From the NCBI GenBank assembly GCA_045603125.1, contig JAZULN010000009.1, forward strand, positions 1-27,671: a stretch of 27,671 nucleotides of DNA, in the 5' to 3' direction. Origin of the DNA: CAKSFT01 sp045603125. Lineage in GTDB: Bacteria; Bacillota; Clostridia; UBA1381. This document shows, piece after piece, positions 14,937-24,275 of the stretch. The stretch's first letter is position 1; every line of letters starts with the position of its first letter. Made by a program: the position numbers and the translations under genes. Under the pieces are notes generated by a model. That model worked only from the letters and a program-made list of their open reading frames with translations, was not told the DNA's origin and searched no databases.

Positions 14937-14958
14937 ACTTATTGGAAAGGAAATTTTT

Positions 14959-15468
14959 ATGAATTTACTTGAAGTTGGAAAAATCATAAATACCCACGGC
15001 TTAAAAGGCGAGGTAAAAATTGTCACATGGACAGACTCTCCTGATGTATTTGAAAACCTTGAATATGTTATAATTAAATCCAAAAAAGGCGATATTACTT
15101 TGACTATAAAGGGTGTTAAGTACCAGAAAAACAATATTATTGTGAAGTTTAGGGAGTTAGAGCGAATTGAGGATGCAGAGCCTTTAAAAAACTCGGTTTT
15201 ATATGCACCACGTGAAATGTTAGGAGAGCTTCCCGACGGAGTTTACTATATTGCCGACCTTATCGGACTGGAAGTTTTTGACGATGAGGGACAGAAAATC
15301 GGTATAATTGCCGACGTCTTTTCAACCGGTGCAAACGACGTATATGATATAAAACGCGAGGGACAGAAAAACCTACTCCTCCCCGTTATTGATGACGTAG
15401 TTTTAGATGTTGATATCGAAGGCGGCAAGGTGACAGTTCACATAATGGAGGGGCTTTTAGACTTATGA
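14959..15468 (+). CDS. rimM: Ribosome maturation factor RimM
   Basis: Assists maturation of the 30S head, binding S19. The 169-aa protein has the RimM N-terminal beta-barrel (VGKIINTHGLKGEVKI from residue 5) and a C-terminal PRC-barrel domain (about 90-165, YYIADLIGLEVFDDEGQKIG). ATG 14959 is chosen because GGAAAGG precedes it and the family motif starts immediately; an in-frame extension to 14896 would lie inside the structured element. It overlaps trmD by 4 bp (ATGA). Confidence 0.95.
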   Translation: MNLLEVGKIINTHGLKGEVKIVTWTDSPDVFENLEYVIIKSKKGDITLTIKGVKYQKNNIIVKFRELERIEDAEPLKNSVLYAPREMLGELPDGVYYIADLIGLEVFDDEGQKIGIIADVFSTGANDVYDIKREGQKNLLLPVIDDVVLDVDIEGGKVTVHIMEGLLDL

Positions 15469-16193
15469 TTAGGTTTGATGTTTTAACCCTGTTTCCCGAG
15501 ATGTTTCGTGCTGTTTTGGGGGACAGTATTATTAAGCGTGCCGCCGAAAAAGGCCTTATTGAGCTAAACTTCATAGACATTCGTGACTTTACCGAAAACA
15601 AGCATAGAAAGGTTGATGATTACCCATATAGCGGCGGCGGTGGGATGCTTATGATGGCACAACCTGTATATGATGCATATATGAGTATAGCTGAGGGACT
15701 CAGTTATAAACCTTTCACGATTTATATGTCCCCACAGGGCAAGGTTTTTAACCAATCTATGGCGGTTGACTATTCAAAACTAGAGCATATAGTAATCCTT
15801 TGCGGACACTACGAGGGAATCGACCAGAGGGTGCTTGATATGATAATTGACGCAGAAGTTTCCATTGGCGATTTTGTGTTAACCGGTGGCGAAATCCCTG
15901 CCATGGCGGTTATCGATTCTGTGAGTCGAATGATTCCCGGGGTTTTGGCAAACGAAAACTCCTATTCTGACGAGAGTCATTTTGCAGGACTTTTGGAGTA
16001 TCCCCAATACACCCGTCCCGAGGAGTTTATGGGAGTAAAAATCCCCGATGTTTTAATCTCGGGGCATCATGCAAAAATTAACGAGTGGAAAAGGCAGGAA
16101 TCTCTTAGGGCAACCTTAAAAAAACGCCCAGATATGCTAGAAAAAGCAGATTTAACCAAGGCAGATTTGGAATTTTTAGAAAAAATTAAATAG
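15465..16193 (+). CDS. trmD: tRNA (guanine(37)-N1)-methyltransferase TrmD
   Basis: SPOUT methyltransferase that makes m1G37 in tRNAs and prevents +1 frameshifting. In 242 aa it shows MIRFDVLTLFPEMF at the start, YSGGGGM (55-61), and the trefoil-knot SAM site GHYEGIDQR (114-122) and IGDFVLTGGE (134-143). The C-terminal extension is standard. Overlap with rimM implies translational coupling. rplS, which usually follows trmD, is not present; two terminators follow instead. Confidence 0.97.
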   Translation: MIRFDVLTLFPEMFRAVLGDSIIKRAAEKGLIELNFIDIRDFTENKHRKVDDYPYSGGGGMLMMAQPVYDAYMSIAEGLSYKPFTIYMSPQGKVFNQSMAVDYSKLEHIVILCGHYEGIDQRVLDMIIDAEVSIGDFVLTGGEIPAMAVIDSVSRMIPGVLANENSYSDESHFAGLLEYPQYTRPEEFMGVKIPDVLISGHHAKINEWKRQESLRATLKKRPDMLEKADLTKADLEFLEKIK

Positions 16194-16199
16194 GGTTTT

Positions 16200-16236
16200 A
16201 TAGCGTGCAGATTAAAAATCCGCACGCTATTTTTTT
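16200..16236 (+). terminator. Rho-independent terminator after trmD
   Basis: ATAGCGTGC (16200-16208) pairs with GCACGCTAT (16222-16230), with an inner GAT/ATC helix, followed by T6. This is a strong hairpin 6 bp after the trmD stop. Confidence 0.92.
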
Positions 16237-16250
16237 GTTCTCAACTTTTT

Positions 16251-16274
16251 TACTAATAAATTAGTAGTTTTTTT
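16251..16274 (+). terminator. Second tandem terminator after trmD
   Basis: TACTAAT (16251-16257) pairs with ATTAGTA (16260-16266), followed by G and T7. The stem is AT-rich and the minimal loop very short, so it probably acts as a back-up to the stronger hairpin just upstream. Confidence 0.55.
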
Positions 16275-16305
16275 CTAAAAAATCCCATATTTTTGCCAAA
16301 AACAC

Positions 16306-16334
16306 TTGATATTAACAAGGAAAAAAGGTATAAT
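16306..16334 (+). promoter_or_regulatory. Promoter of the gltX-glnS-trpS-tagO-mnaA operon
   Basis: TTGATA (16306-16311), 17-bp spacer, TATAAT (16329-16334). Transcription near 16341 gives a leader of about 58 nt before gltX. That is too short for a T-box, and no T-box sequence motif is seen, so the synthetases here do not look controlled by uncharged tRNA at this promoter. Confidence 0.85.
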
Positions 16335-16398
16335 AGAGTGGAGTATGTGTAGCTATATGAAACACAATCTTCAGAATAAGTTTTTAGCGAGGTTTACT

Positions 16399-18048
16399 AT
16401 GGATAATTTAAAATTAGCAGAAATCCTTTTCCCCGAGGTTAAGGAGAATATAAAAGATGTTGAGAAAAAATATCCCAAAAGAGATTTACCGGACGGTGCT
16501 ATAGTTTCAAGATTTGCGCCAAGTCCCACAGGCTTTTTGCATATTGGTGGGCTTTTTGCAGCCTTCTGTGCCGAGCGAAACGCTCACACAACAGGCGGCG
16601 TATTTTATCTTCGAATTGAGGATACCGACAAAAAGCGTGAGGTGGAAAACGGCGTCACCGGTATCGTTAAGGGTATAAAGGACTTTGGCATCACAATCGA
16701 CGAGGGTATGATGAGCGAAACTGAATCCATCGGTGACTATGGCCCGTATACCCAAAGCCAGAGAAAGGGCATCTACCACGTTTTTGCAAAAGCACTTGTG
16801 GAAAAGGGGTTGGCATACCCATGCTTTTGCTCAGCAGAGGACTTGGCAAAAATAAGAGAAGAACAGGAAGAAAAGAAGCTTTTACCCGGATACTATGGCG
16901 AGTTTGCAAAATGCCGTAGTCTTACAATAGAAGAAATTGAAGAAAAAATCAAAAACGGCGAAACTTACGTCCTAAGACTAAAGTCACCGGGTTCAGCAGA
17001 TAAAAAGATGGTTTTAGATGATGCAATAAAGGGTAAAATCGAAATGCCTGAAAACATTTTAGATATTGTTTTATTAAAGACCGACGGCATTCCTACCTAC
17101 CACTTCGCTCACGCAGTCGATGACCATTTAATGGGTACAACCCACGTTATCCGTGGTGACGAATGGCTGTCTTCGGCACCTATCCATGTTCAGTTATTCG
17201 ACTGCTTAGGATACGAAAAGCCTGTATATGCCCACATCTCCCCTATTATGAAGGAAGACGAAGAAACCGGCGGAAAGAGAAAGTTATCAAAAAGAAAAGA
17301 CCCGGAAGCGGCTGTTGAATACTACCACGAAGAAGGTTACCCATATGGTGCGGTTTTAGAGTATCTATATACAATCGCCAACTCAAACTTCGAGGAATGG
17401 CGAATCGAGAACCCTGATGCCGATATGAGCGAGTTTAAGTTTAACTTTAAAAACATGAGCCGAGCAGGTGCCTTATTTGATCTATTAAAACTTGCAGATA
17501 TCTCGAAGACATATATCACAAAATTTACAGCAGAGGAAGTTTACGAAGCTACTGTCAACTGGGCATCGGAGTATAACAAGGATTTCTATGAAACTCTAAC
17601 CAAAGACCCAGACTATGCAAAATCAATCTTTGCAATCGAGCGTGGTAACGAAAAGCCACGTAAGGATATTGCAAAATGGCAGGATACTGTGGAATACACT
17701 AAGTATTTCTACGAGTCACCGGAAAATCTTGAATACCCCGAAAACCAATCTAAAGAGGATATAAAAGCGATATTATCAACCTACAAGGGTATCTACAAAG
17801 AGGGTGACACTCAAGAGGAATGGTTTGAGAAAATCAGAAACATGAGTGAAGAATTAGGTTATGCAAAAGCACCAAAATTCTATAAAAAGGACCCCGACAG
17901 TTTCAAAGGTCACGTTGGGGATGTTAGCACTATTATTCGAATTGCAATAACCGGAAGACGAAACACTCCTGACCTTCACCAGATTTTGGCGGTTTTAGGT
18001 TATGATGAGGTTATAAAACGCCTTGATACGGCAATTTCAGCTCTATAA
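16399..18048 (+). CDS. gltX: Glutamyl-tRNA synthetase
   Basis: Class Ic synthetase charging tRNA-Glu. The 549-aa form has the HIGH region PSPTGFLHIGG (41-51), IEDTDKKRE, a CFC pair (142-144) in the insertion near the zinc site of other GluRS, the VDDHLMGTTHVIRGDEWL segment, and the KMSKS equivalent KLSKR (295-299). It belongs to the longer clostridial type with a C-terminal helical anticodon domain. Start at 16399 has GAGG 6 nt upstream; the in-frame extension to 16306 would begin within the -35 box and so cannot be translated from this promoter. With glnS next door, it should be discriminating, charging only tRNA-Glu. Confidence 0.95.
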   Translation: MDNLKLAEILFPEVKENIKDVEKKYPKRDLPDGAIVSRFAPSPTGFLHIGGLFAAFCAERNAHTTGGVFYLRIEDTDKKREVENGVTGIVKGIKDFGITIDEGMMSETESIGDYGPYTQSQRKGIYHVFAKALVEKGLAYPCFCSAEDLAKIREEQEEKKLLPGYYGEFAKCRSLTIEEIEEKIKNGETYVLRLKSPGSADKKMVLDDAIKGKIEMPENILDIVLLKTDGIPTYHFAHAVDDHLMGTTHVIRGDEWLSSAPIHVQLFDCLGYEKPVYAHISPIMKEDEETGGKRKLSKRKDPEAAVEYYHEEGYPYGAVLEYLYTIANSNFEEWRIENPDADMSEFKFNFKNMSRAGALFDLLKLADISKTYITKFTAEEVYEATVNWASEYNKDFYETLTKDPDYAKSIFAIERGNEKPRKDIAKWQDTVEYTKYFYESPENLEYPENQSKEDIKAILSTYKGIYKEGDTQEEWFEKIRNMSEELGYAKAPKFYKKDPDSFKGHVGDVSTIIRIAITGRRNTPDLHQILAVLGYDEVIKRLDTAISAL

Positions 18049-18066
18049 TTTTAGGAGGATTTAAAT

Positions 18067-19740
18067 ATGGAAGAAACAAAAGATTTTATTGGCACCAATT
18101 TTATACATGAGGCGATAAACAAGGATTTGGCCGACAAGGTTTACAAAAAAGTCCAGACCCGTTTCCCCCCTGAGCCAAACGGATATCTTCATATAGGCCA
18201 CGCAAAAGCCATATGCATAGATTTTGGTACAGCCGAAAAATATAATGGTACTTGTAACCTTCGACTTGATGACACAAACCCAACAAAGGAAGACACCGAG
18301 TACGTTGATGCCATTATGGAAGACATCAAGTGGCTGGGCTTTCAATGGGACAACGTTTATTATGCATCCGACTATTTCGACACAATCTATGAATGTGCAG
18401 TTAAGCTAATCAAAATGGGCAAAGCCTTTGTTGATGATTTGACAGCTGATGAAATAAGAGAATACCGTGGAACTCTAACTTCTCCCGGCAAGGAAAGTCC
18501 ATATAAATCAAGAAGCATCGAAGAAAACCTTGATTTATTTGAGAGAATGACAAAAGGCGAGTTCCAAAACGGTGAAAAGGTTTTAAGGGCAAAGATTGAT
18601 ATGGCGTCTCCTAACCTTAATATGCGTGACCCGGTAATCTACCGTATCCTTCACGCAGAACACCACAGAACCGGCAACAAGTGGTGTGTATATCCCATGT
18701 ACGACTTCGCACACCCAATCTCCGACACAGTTGAGGGCGTTACCCACTCCCTATGTTCTTTGGAATTTGAGGATCACAGACCTCTTTATGACTGGTTCTT
18801 AAAAGAACTGGGTTTTGAGGCACCGTCACGCCAGATTGAGTTTGCAAGAATGAACCTAAACTATACACTTACAAGTAAAAGAAAGTGCTTAAAGCTTGTG
18901 GAAGACGGCATCGTTTCAGGCTGGAACGACCCGAGAATGGGCACACTTTGCGGCATGAGAAGACGTGGATATACCGCCGCTGCAATCAGAGATTTTTGTG
19001 AGCGAATCGGTGTTGCCAAGGCAAACAGCGTAATCGATTTTAGCCTGCTTGAGCATTGTGTAAGAGAAGATTTGAATAAAATCGCACCACGTGCTATGGC
19101 AGTCCTAAGACCGCTAAAGCTTATAATCGACAACTACCCCGAGAATAAAACCGAAAATATCACAGTCGAGATAAATCCGGAAAATCCGGATGCCGGAACA
19201 AGAACTGTAACATTTTCAAAAACATTATATATCGAGCAGGACGACTTCATGGAAGAGCCGCCGAAGAAATACTTCAGACTCTATCCCGGCAATGAAGTCC
19301 GCTTAAAAGGTGCGTATTATGTGACCTGCACATCGGTGGATAAAGACGAAGCCGGAAATATCACAGCAATCCACTGCACCTACGACCCGGAAACTTTCGG
19401 TGGCGAATCCCCCGACGGAAGAAAGGTTAAGGGTACAATCCACTGGGTAAGTGCAGACCATGCAAAAAAAGCGACAGTTCGCCTCTATGACAGACTCTTT
19501 AATGTTGAAAATCCATCAGACGAGAGTAAGGTTGGAAGCTTTGTTGAAAACCTAAACCCAAATTCTGTTGAGGTTTTAGAAAACTGTATGTTAGAAGAAA
19601 ATCTGGCAAACGCAAAACCGGGCGATTCATTCCAGTTTATGCGTCTTGGTTATTTCGCAGTTGATATTGATTCATGCGAGGATAATTTAATCTTTAACCG
19701 TACAGTTGCCCTTAAGGATTCATGGGCAAAAATGAAATGA
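18067..19740 (+). CDS. glnS: Glutaminyl-tRNA synthetase
   Basis: Charges tRNA-Gln directly. The 557-aa protein has the GlnRS-type HIGH motif PPEPNGYLHIGHAKA (34-48), LRLDDTNPTKE, the CSLEFEDHRPLYDWF segment typical of GlnRS, the MSKRK-like TSKRK (269-273), and the two C-terminal beta-barrels that bind the anticodon. Many Bacillota lack GlnRS and use GatCAB transamidation, so direct glutaminylation is a notable trait of this lineage. AGGAGG precedes the ATG, 18 bp after gltX. Confidence 0.97.
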   Translation: MEETKDFIGTNFIHEAINKDLADKVYKKVQTRFPPEPNGYLHIGHAKAICIDFGTAEKYNGTCNLRLDDTNPTKEDTEYVDAIMEDIKWLGFQWDNVYYASDYFDTIYECAVKLIKMGKAFVDDLTADEIREYRGTLTSPGKESPYKSRSIEENLDLFERMTKGEFQNGEKVLRAKIDMASPNLNMRDPVIYRILHAEHHRTGNKWCVYPMYDFAHPISDTVEGVTHSLCSLEFEDHRPLYDWFLKELGFEAPSRQIEFARMNLNYTLTSKRKCLKLVEDGIVSGWNDPRMGTLCGMRRRGYTAAAIRDFCERIGVAKANSVIDFSLLEHCVREDLNKIAPRAMAVLRPLKLIIDNYPENKTENITVEINPENPDAGTRTVTFSKTLYIEQDDFMEEPPKKYFRLYPGNEVRLKGAYYVTCTSVDKDEAGNITAIHCTYDPETFGGESPDGRKVKGTIHWVSADHAKKATVRLYDRLFNVENPSDESKVGSFVENLNPNSVEVLENCMLEENLANAKPGDSFQFMRLGYFAVDIDSCEDNLIFNRTVALKDSWAKMK

Positions 19741-19758
19741 TTTTAAGGTGGTAGAAAT

Positions 19759-20955
19759 ATGAATTACGAAAAATTTTATGCAGACAGAGTAAAGCCAATG
19801 AAGGGCTCGGCAATCCGTGAGATGTTTAAGCGTATGGCAGACCCCGAGATTATATCACTCGCCGGCGGAAACCCGGCATCAGAACTCTTCCCCGGCGACG
19901 AACTATCAAAGATTGCCGGAAAGATTCTTATGACAAACCCAACAGGTGCTCTCCAATACGGCACAACCGACGGTGTTCCGGCAATGAAGGAATGTGCAAT
20001 CTCCCGTGCAAAAAAGGTTGGAGCATATAAAGATGATGACCAGGTAATTATCATGACCGGCGCTAATCAGGGAATTGACCTTACTGCAAAGGCACTTATC
20101 AATAAAGGCGACAAGATTATAGTTGAAAGCCCAAGTTTTATAGGTAGTCTTAATGCCTTCAGAACCTACGAAACGGAGCTTGTAGGTGTAAAGGTTGAAG
20201 AAGACGGTATGAATATGGAGGATTTGGAGGAAGCGCTAAAGTCAAACGATAACGTTAAGATGATTTACACTATCCCAACCTTCCAAAACCCTACCGGCAC
20301 AACTATGTCACAAGCTAAGAGACAGAAGTTAATTGAGCTTGCCAACAAGTATGACGTGTTGGTTTTGGAAGATAACCCATACGGGGATTTAAGATTTAAG
20401 GGTGAGGATTTGCCGACCCTGAAATCCCTTGATACCGAAGGAAGAGTAATCTATGCAGGTTCATTTTCTAAAATCCTATCACCGGGTATGCGACTTGGCT
20501 ATATAATCGGTGCACCGGCAATCTTAGAAAAAATCGAAATCTTAAAGCAGGTAAATGATGTGCACACACCGGTATTAACCCAGCTTATGTGTGTTGAGTT
20601 TATGAAAAAATATGATATTGATAAATACATCAAGAAAAACTGTGAGCTATATGGCAAGAAATGTCAGGTGCTTTTGGATGCTATGGAAAAATACTTCCCT
20701 AAGGGTAAGGTTCGTTGGACTGTGCCTGACGGTGGAATATTCCTGTGGTGTGAATGTCCGGAACTTACCGACATCTCACCGGTTGTAGATAAGGCATTGG
20801 AGAAAAAGGTGGCGATTGTCCCCGGTTCAAACTTTGCCATCGACATCCACGCACCGTCTAATATGTTCCGCTTAAACTACTCCTCTGCAACTCCTGAAAA
20901 GATTGAAGAGGGCGTAAAGCGTTTAGGCGAAGCTTTGACAGAAATTCTAAACTAA
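19759..20955 (+). CDS. PLP-dependent class I aminotransferase (MocR/LysN-like fold type I)
   Basis: Cytosolic transaminase of 398 aa. The PLP lysine is K238 in AGSFSKILSPGMRLGY; N177 lies in FQNPTG and D205 in LEDNPYGDLRF, both contacting the cofactor, and R371 or a neighbour in FRLNYS is expected to bind substrate carboxylate. N-terminal ADPEIISLAGGNPASELFP matches the family often annotated as 2-aminoadipate, aromatic or valine-pyruvate aminotransferases. Substrate cannot be fixed from sequence. Its place between glnS and trpS, with 18-bp gaps on both sides, suggests amino acid supply in the same transcription unit. Confidence 0.87.
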   Translation: MNYEKFYADRVKPMKGSAIREMFKRMADPEIISLAGGNPASELFPGDELSKIAGKILMTNPTGALQYGTTDGVPAMKECAISRAKKVGAYKDDDQVIIMTGANQGIDLTAKALINKGDKIIVESPSFIGSLNAFRTYETELVGVKVEEDGMNMEDLEEALKSNDNVKMIYTIPTFQNPTGTTMSQAKRQKLIELANKYDVLVLEDNPYGDLRFKGEDLPTLKSLDTEGRVIYAGSFSKILSPGMRLGYIIGAPAILEKIEILKQVNDVHTPVLTQLMCVEFMKKYDIDKYIKKNCELYGKKCQVLLDAMEKYFPKGKVRWTVPDGGIFLWCECPELTDISPVVDKALEKKVAIVPGSNFAIDIHAPSNMFRLNYSSATPEKIEEGVKRLGEALTEILN

Positions 20956-20973
20956 TTTAAAGAGGTTAATAAT

Positions 20974-21975
20974 ATGGACGAAAAGAAGATAATATTCTCA
21001 GGTATCCAGCCATCAGGGGTAATCACCTTGGGTAACTACCTGGGAGCATTAAAAAATTGGGTTGATCTACAGCACGACTATCATTGTATGTTTTCTATTG
21101 TCGATATGCATGCAATCACAGTCCGCCAGGACCCACAGGAGCTAAGAAAACGCTCATTAGATTTATTAAAACTCTATATTGCCTGCGGCATCGACCCGGA
21201 AGAGAACTTACTTTTTATGCAATCTCATGTCCCGGCCCATGCCGAGCTTTCATGGATTTTAAACTGCTACACCTATATGGGCGAGCTTTCCCGTATGACA
21301 CAGTTTAAGGATAAATCACAAAAGCACGCCGACAATATAAATGCGGGACTTTTTACATACCCGGTTTTGATGGCGGCAGATATTTTACTTTATAAAACCG
21401 ATCTTGTACCTGTAGGGAAAGACCAGCTCCAACACTTAGAGCTTGCCCGCGACATTGCAATCCGTTTTAACGGGGTTTATGGTGACATATTTACCGTTCC
21501 CGAAGGATTTGTGACCAAGTCAGGCGCTAAAATTATGAGTCTTACAGAACCGACAAAGAAAATGTCAAAGTCAGACCCGAACCCAAAGGGCTATATCTCA
21601 ATGCTTGACGATTTCTCTGTAATCGCAAAAAAGATTAAGAGTGCAACAACCGACAGCGAAGGCATAATTGAGTATCGTGAGGGTGACCCCGAAAAGGCAG
21701 GTATCAATAACCTTCTCTCCATTATGGCGGCAATCTCAGGAAAAACTCCCGAAGATGTGGCAATGGATTATCAGGGTAAGGGCTACGGCGATTTTAAAAA
21801 GGATATTGCCGAGGCTGTGGTTGAACATATAAGACCGATAAGAGAAAGATATGACGACTTATCGAAGAATAAAGACTACCTTGTGAATGTTTATGAGGAA
21901 GGTGCAAAAAGAGCTGGAAAGCTTGCTTTTAGAACTATATCTAAAGTTAAGAAAAAAGTGGGATTTATTGTATAA
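20974..21975 (+). CDS. trpS: Tryptophanyl-tRNA synthetase
   Basis: Class Ic synthetase charging tRNA-Trp, 333 aa, the compact bacterial form. The HIGH-like motif is in SGIQPSGVITLGNYLGA (9-25), the tryptophan site includes VLMAADILLYKTDLVPVGKDQ, and KMSKS is at 196-200. Eighteen base pairs after the aminotransferase and 21 bp before the glycosyltransferase gene, so part of the same operon. Confidence 0.97.
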   Translation: MDEKKIIFSGIQPSGVITLGNYLGALKNWVDLQHDYHCMFSIVDMHAITVRQDPQELRKRSLDLLKLYIACGIDPEENLLFMQSHVPAHAELSWILNCYTYMGELSRMTQFKDKSQKHADNINAGLFTYPVLMAADILLYKTDLVPVGKDQLQHLELARDIAIRFNGVYGDIFTVPEGFVTKSGAKIMSLTEPTKKMSKSDPNPKGYISMLDDFSVIAKKIKSATTDSEGIIEYREGDPEKAGINNLLSIMAAISGKTPEDVAMDYQGKGYGDFKKDIAEAVVEHIRPIRERYDDLSKNKDYLVNVYEEGAKRAGKLAFRTISKVKKKVGFIV

Positions 21976-21996
21976 CCCCAAAATAGGAGAAATAAA

Positions 21997-23088
21997 ATGG
22001 AGCATAATTTAGTATATCTGTTATTTTCCTTCGTTATGGCTTTTGCCTGTTCTTTTATTATGACACCTGTTGTAAAAAGGTTCGCATTTAAAATTAAGGC
22101 AATAGATGTACCAAAAGATAACAGAAGAATGCATAAGACCCCAATCCCAAGACTTGGCGGCCTTGCAATAATCTTCGGATTTATGATGTCTACCATATTT
22201 TTTGGGGCAATGACAAAATCCTTAGCATCAATCCTTATTGGTGCTATGATTATTGCGGCTATGGGAATAATAGATGATGTTAAAGCACTGGATGCAAAAC
22301 CGAAATTCTTAATTCAGATTATCGCCGCTCTCATAGTTGTTTTATGGGGCGAGGTCAGAATAGAGGTTTTCACAAACCCCATAGTCTGGTCGGGAGTTCC
22401 TTACCTGATTCTTCCCTACTGGGTATCGGTGATAGTATCGGTATTGTGGATAGCCTTCATAACCAACGCCGTAAACTTCATAGACGGTCTTGACGGGTTG
22501 GCAGCAGGAGTTTCGGCAATAATGTCGGTAAGCCTTGTGTTTATCTCGGCACGACTTGGCGAATATTCGGAGTCAATTATAGGTATTGCACTAATGGGAG
22601 CATGTTTCGGGTTTTTACCCTATAACTTTAACCCGGCAAAGATATTTATGGGTGATACCGGCTCGACATTTTTAGGTTTTATCCTGGCAACACTATCTAT
22701 TCAGGGTGTGTTTAAGAGTTATGCTGTAATTTCATTTGCAGTACCTCTTTTAATCCTCGGTTTGCCTCTTTTCGATGCAATATTTGCAATGATAAGACGT
22801 ATTTCAAAAGGACAAAGTCCTATGCAGGCCGACCGCGGTCACCTTCATCATAGGCTCATAGATATGGGCTTTTCACAAAAGCAGACCGTTTTTATACTCT
22901 ATGCAATCAGCGGAATTTTAGGGATTTCTGCCGTAGTTTTAGCAGAAAGCGGAGCTTTGAGAGCAATTCTACTCTTAATCTGTGTAATCGTGTTCTTGCT
23001 GATAGAAACAGCTATGATGAAACGCCCAACACAAATTGACGAGTCTACATCAGAAAAAGATGAACAGATAGATGAACCAAAAGACTGA
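21997..23088 (+). CDS. Polyprenyl-phosphate GlcNAc-1-phosphate transferase (TagO/WecA type)
   Basis: Multi-spanning membrane enzyme of 363 aa that starts wall glycopolymer synthesis by moving a sugar-1-phosphate to undecaprenyl phosphate. About ten hydrophobic helices are visible. Conserved cytoplasmic sites are PRLGGLAI (51-58), DD at 93-94, NFIDGLDGLAAG (160-171), MGDTGS (218-223) and RGHLHHRL (280-287), the HLHH form being typical of TagO/WecA rather than MraY. The C-terminal 20 residues are a charged tail. It is followed by the UDP-GlcNAc 2-epimerase gene, which fits teichoic acid linkage unit synthesis. Confidence 0.93.
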   Translation: MEHNLVYLLFSFVMAFACSFIMTPVVKRFAFKIKAIDVPKDNRRMHKTPIPRLGGLAIIFGFMMSTIFFGAMTKSLASILIGAMIIAAMGIIDDVKALDAKPKFLIQIIAALIVVLWGEVRIEVFTNPIVWSGVPYLILPYWVSVIVSVLWIAFITNAVNFIDGLDGLAAGVSAIMSVSLVFISARLGEYSESIIGIALMGACFGFLPYNFNPAKIFMGDTGSTFLGFILATLSIQGVFKSYAVISFAVPLLILGLPLFDAIFAMIRRISKGQSPMQADRGHLHHRLIDMGFSQKQTVFILYAISGILGISAVVLAESGALRAILLLICVIVFLLIETAMMKRPTQIDESTSEKDEQIDEPKD

Positions 23089-23111
23089 TTTCTTTTAAAA
23101 AGGAGAAGAAA

Positions 23112-24263
23112 ATGGAAAAAATAAAAGTAATGACCGTTTTTGGCACACGACCTGAAGCGATAAAGATGGCACCTCTTGCCATAGCACTAAAAGACAATCC
23201 CCACATCGAAAGCATCGTATGCGTAACAGCTCAGCACCGCGAGATGCTGGACCAGGTTTTGGATCTTTTTAAAATCACCCCCGACTATGACTTAGACATC
23301 ATGAAAGAACGTCAAAGTCTTTTAGGGATAACCACCCGTGTTTTAGAGGGCCTTGATAAGGTCATAAAAGAAGCCAAGCCCGACATTGTTTTAGTCCATG
23401 GCGACACAACTACAAGCTTTGTTGGGGCACTTGCCGCATTTTACAATCAAGTGGCAGTGGGACACGTTGAGGCAGGCTTAAGAACCTATGATAAATACTC
23501 ACCCTTCCCTGAGGAGATGAACAGAAACCTGACCGGCAGGATTGCGGATATGCATTTTTCTCCAACAGTTCAGAACAGGGAGAATCTTTTAAAGGAAAAT
23601 ATAAATCCTGAAAATATTTATATAACCGGTAATACTGTTATCGACGCACTAAAGACCACAGTTCGGGAGGACTATCTATTCCAGAACGAGGTTTTAAACA
23701 GTCTGGATTTTGAAAACAAACGCATTATTATGGTCACAGCTCACCGTCGTGAAAATCTTGGAAAGCCATTAGAAAACATATGTAATGCACTAAAAAAGAT
23801 TGTTTCAGACTACCCTGATGTTGAGATTTGCTACCCTGTTCACTTAAATCCTGCAGTAAGAGAAACTGTATTTGGGATTTTAGGTGACACTAAGGGAGTT
23901 CATTTAATAGAACCGGTTTCGGTCGATGACCTTCATAACGCGATTAGCCGTAGCTTTATGGTTATGACCGACTCGGGCGGTATTCAGGAAGAGGCTCCGG
24001 CTTTAGCAAAGCCTGTCTTGGTCCTTCGCCGTGAAACAGAACGCCCCGAAGCAGTTGAGGCCGGCACTGTGAAGCTGGCAGGTGTGGAATATGATAACAT
24101 CATAGCTTTAGCCCAAGACCTTTTGGATAATCCCGAAAGCTACAAAAAAATGGCACATGCCGCCAACCCCTACGGTGATGGTAATGCCTCAGAAAGAATT
24201 ATCGACGCGATTCTTTACCAATATAAACTTAACTCCCAGCGTCCAAAAGACTATATAATATAA
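23112..24263 (+). CDS. mnaA: UDP-N-acetylglucosamine 2-epimerase (non-hydrolysing)
   Basis: Interconverts UDP-GlcNAc and UDP-ManNAc; ManNAc is the second sugar of the teichoic acid linkage unit. The 383-aa GT-B-fold protein shows GTRPEAIKMAPL (11-22), VHGDTTTSF, GHVEAGLRT, TAHRRENLG and TDSGGIQEEA, the complete set of active-site and UDP-binding motifs of the WecB/MnaA family. It follows the TagO-like gene by 23 bp; TagA and later wall teichoic acid genes are not in the window. Confidence 0.96.
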   Translation: MEKIKVMTVFGTRPEAIKMAPLAIALKDNPHIESIVCVTAQHREMLDQVLDLFKITPDYDLDIMKERQSLLGITTRVLEGLDKVIKEAKPDIVLVHGDTTTSFVGALAAFYNQVAVGHVEAGLRTYDKYSPFPEEMNRNLTGRIADMHFSPTVQNRENLLKENINPENIYITGNTVIDALKTTVREDYLFQNEVLNSLDFENKRIIMVTAHRRENLGKPLENICNALKKIVSDYPDVEICYPVHLNPAVRETVFGILGDTKGVHLIEPVSVDDLHNAISRSFMVMTDSGGIQEEAPALAKPVLVLRRETERPEAVEAGTVKLAGVEYDNIIALAQDLLDNPESYKKMAHAANPYGDGNASERIIDAILYQYKLNSQRPKDYII

Positions 24264-24275
24264 AGGACATAAAAT

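Noticed and set aside
16306..16398. Longer N-terminus for gltX
   Set aside because: The extended frame starts inside the -35 box; a good ribosome site precedes ATG 16399.
16335..16398. T-box riboswitch ahead of the synthetase operon
   Set aside because: The leader is only about 58 nt and lacks any T-box motif or antiterminator.
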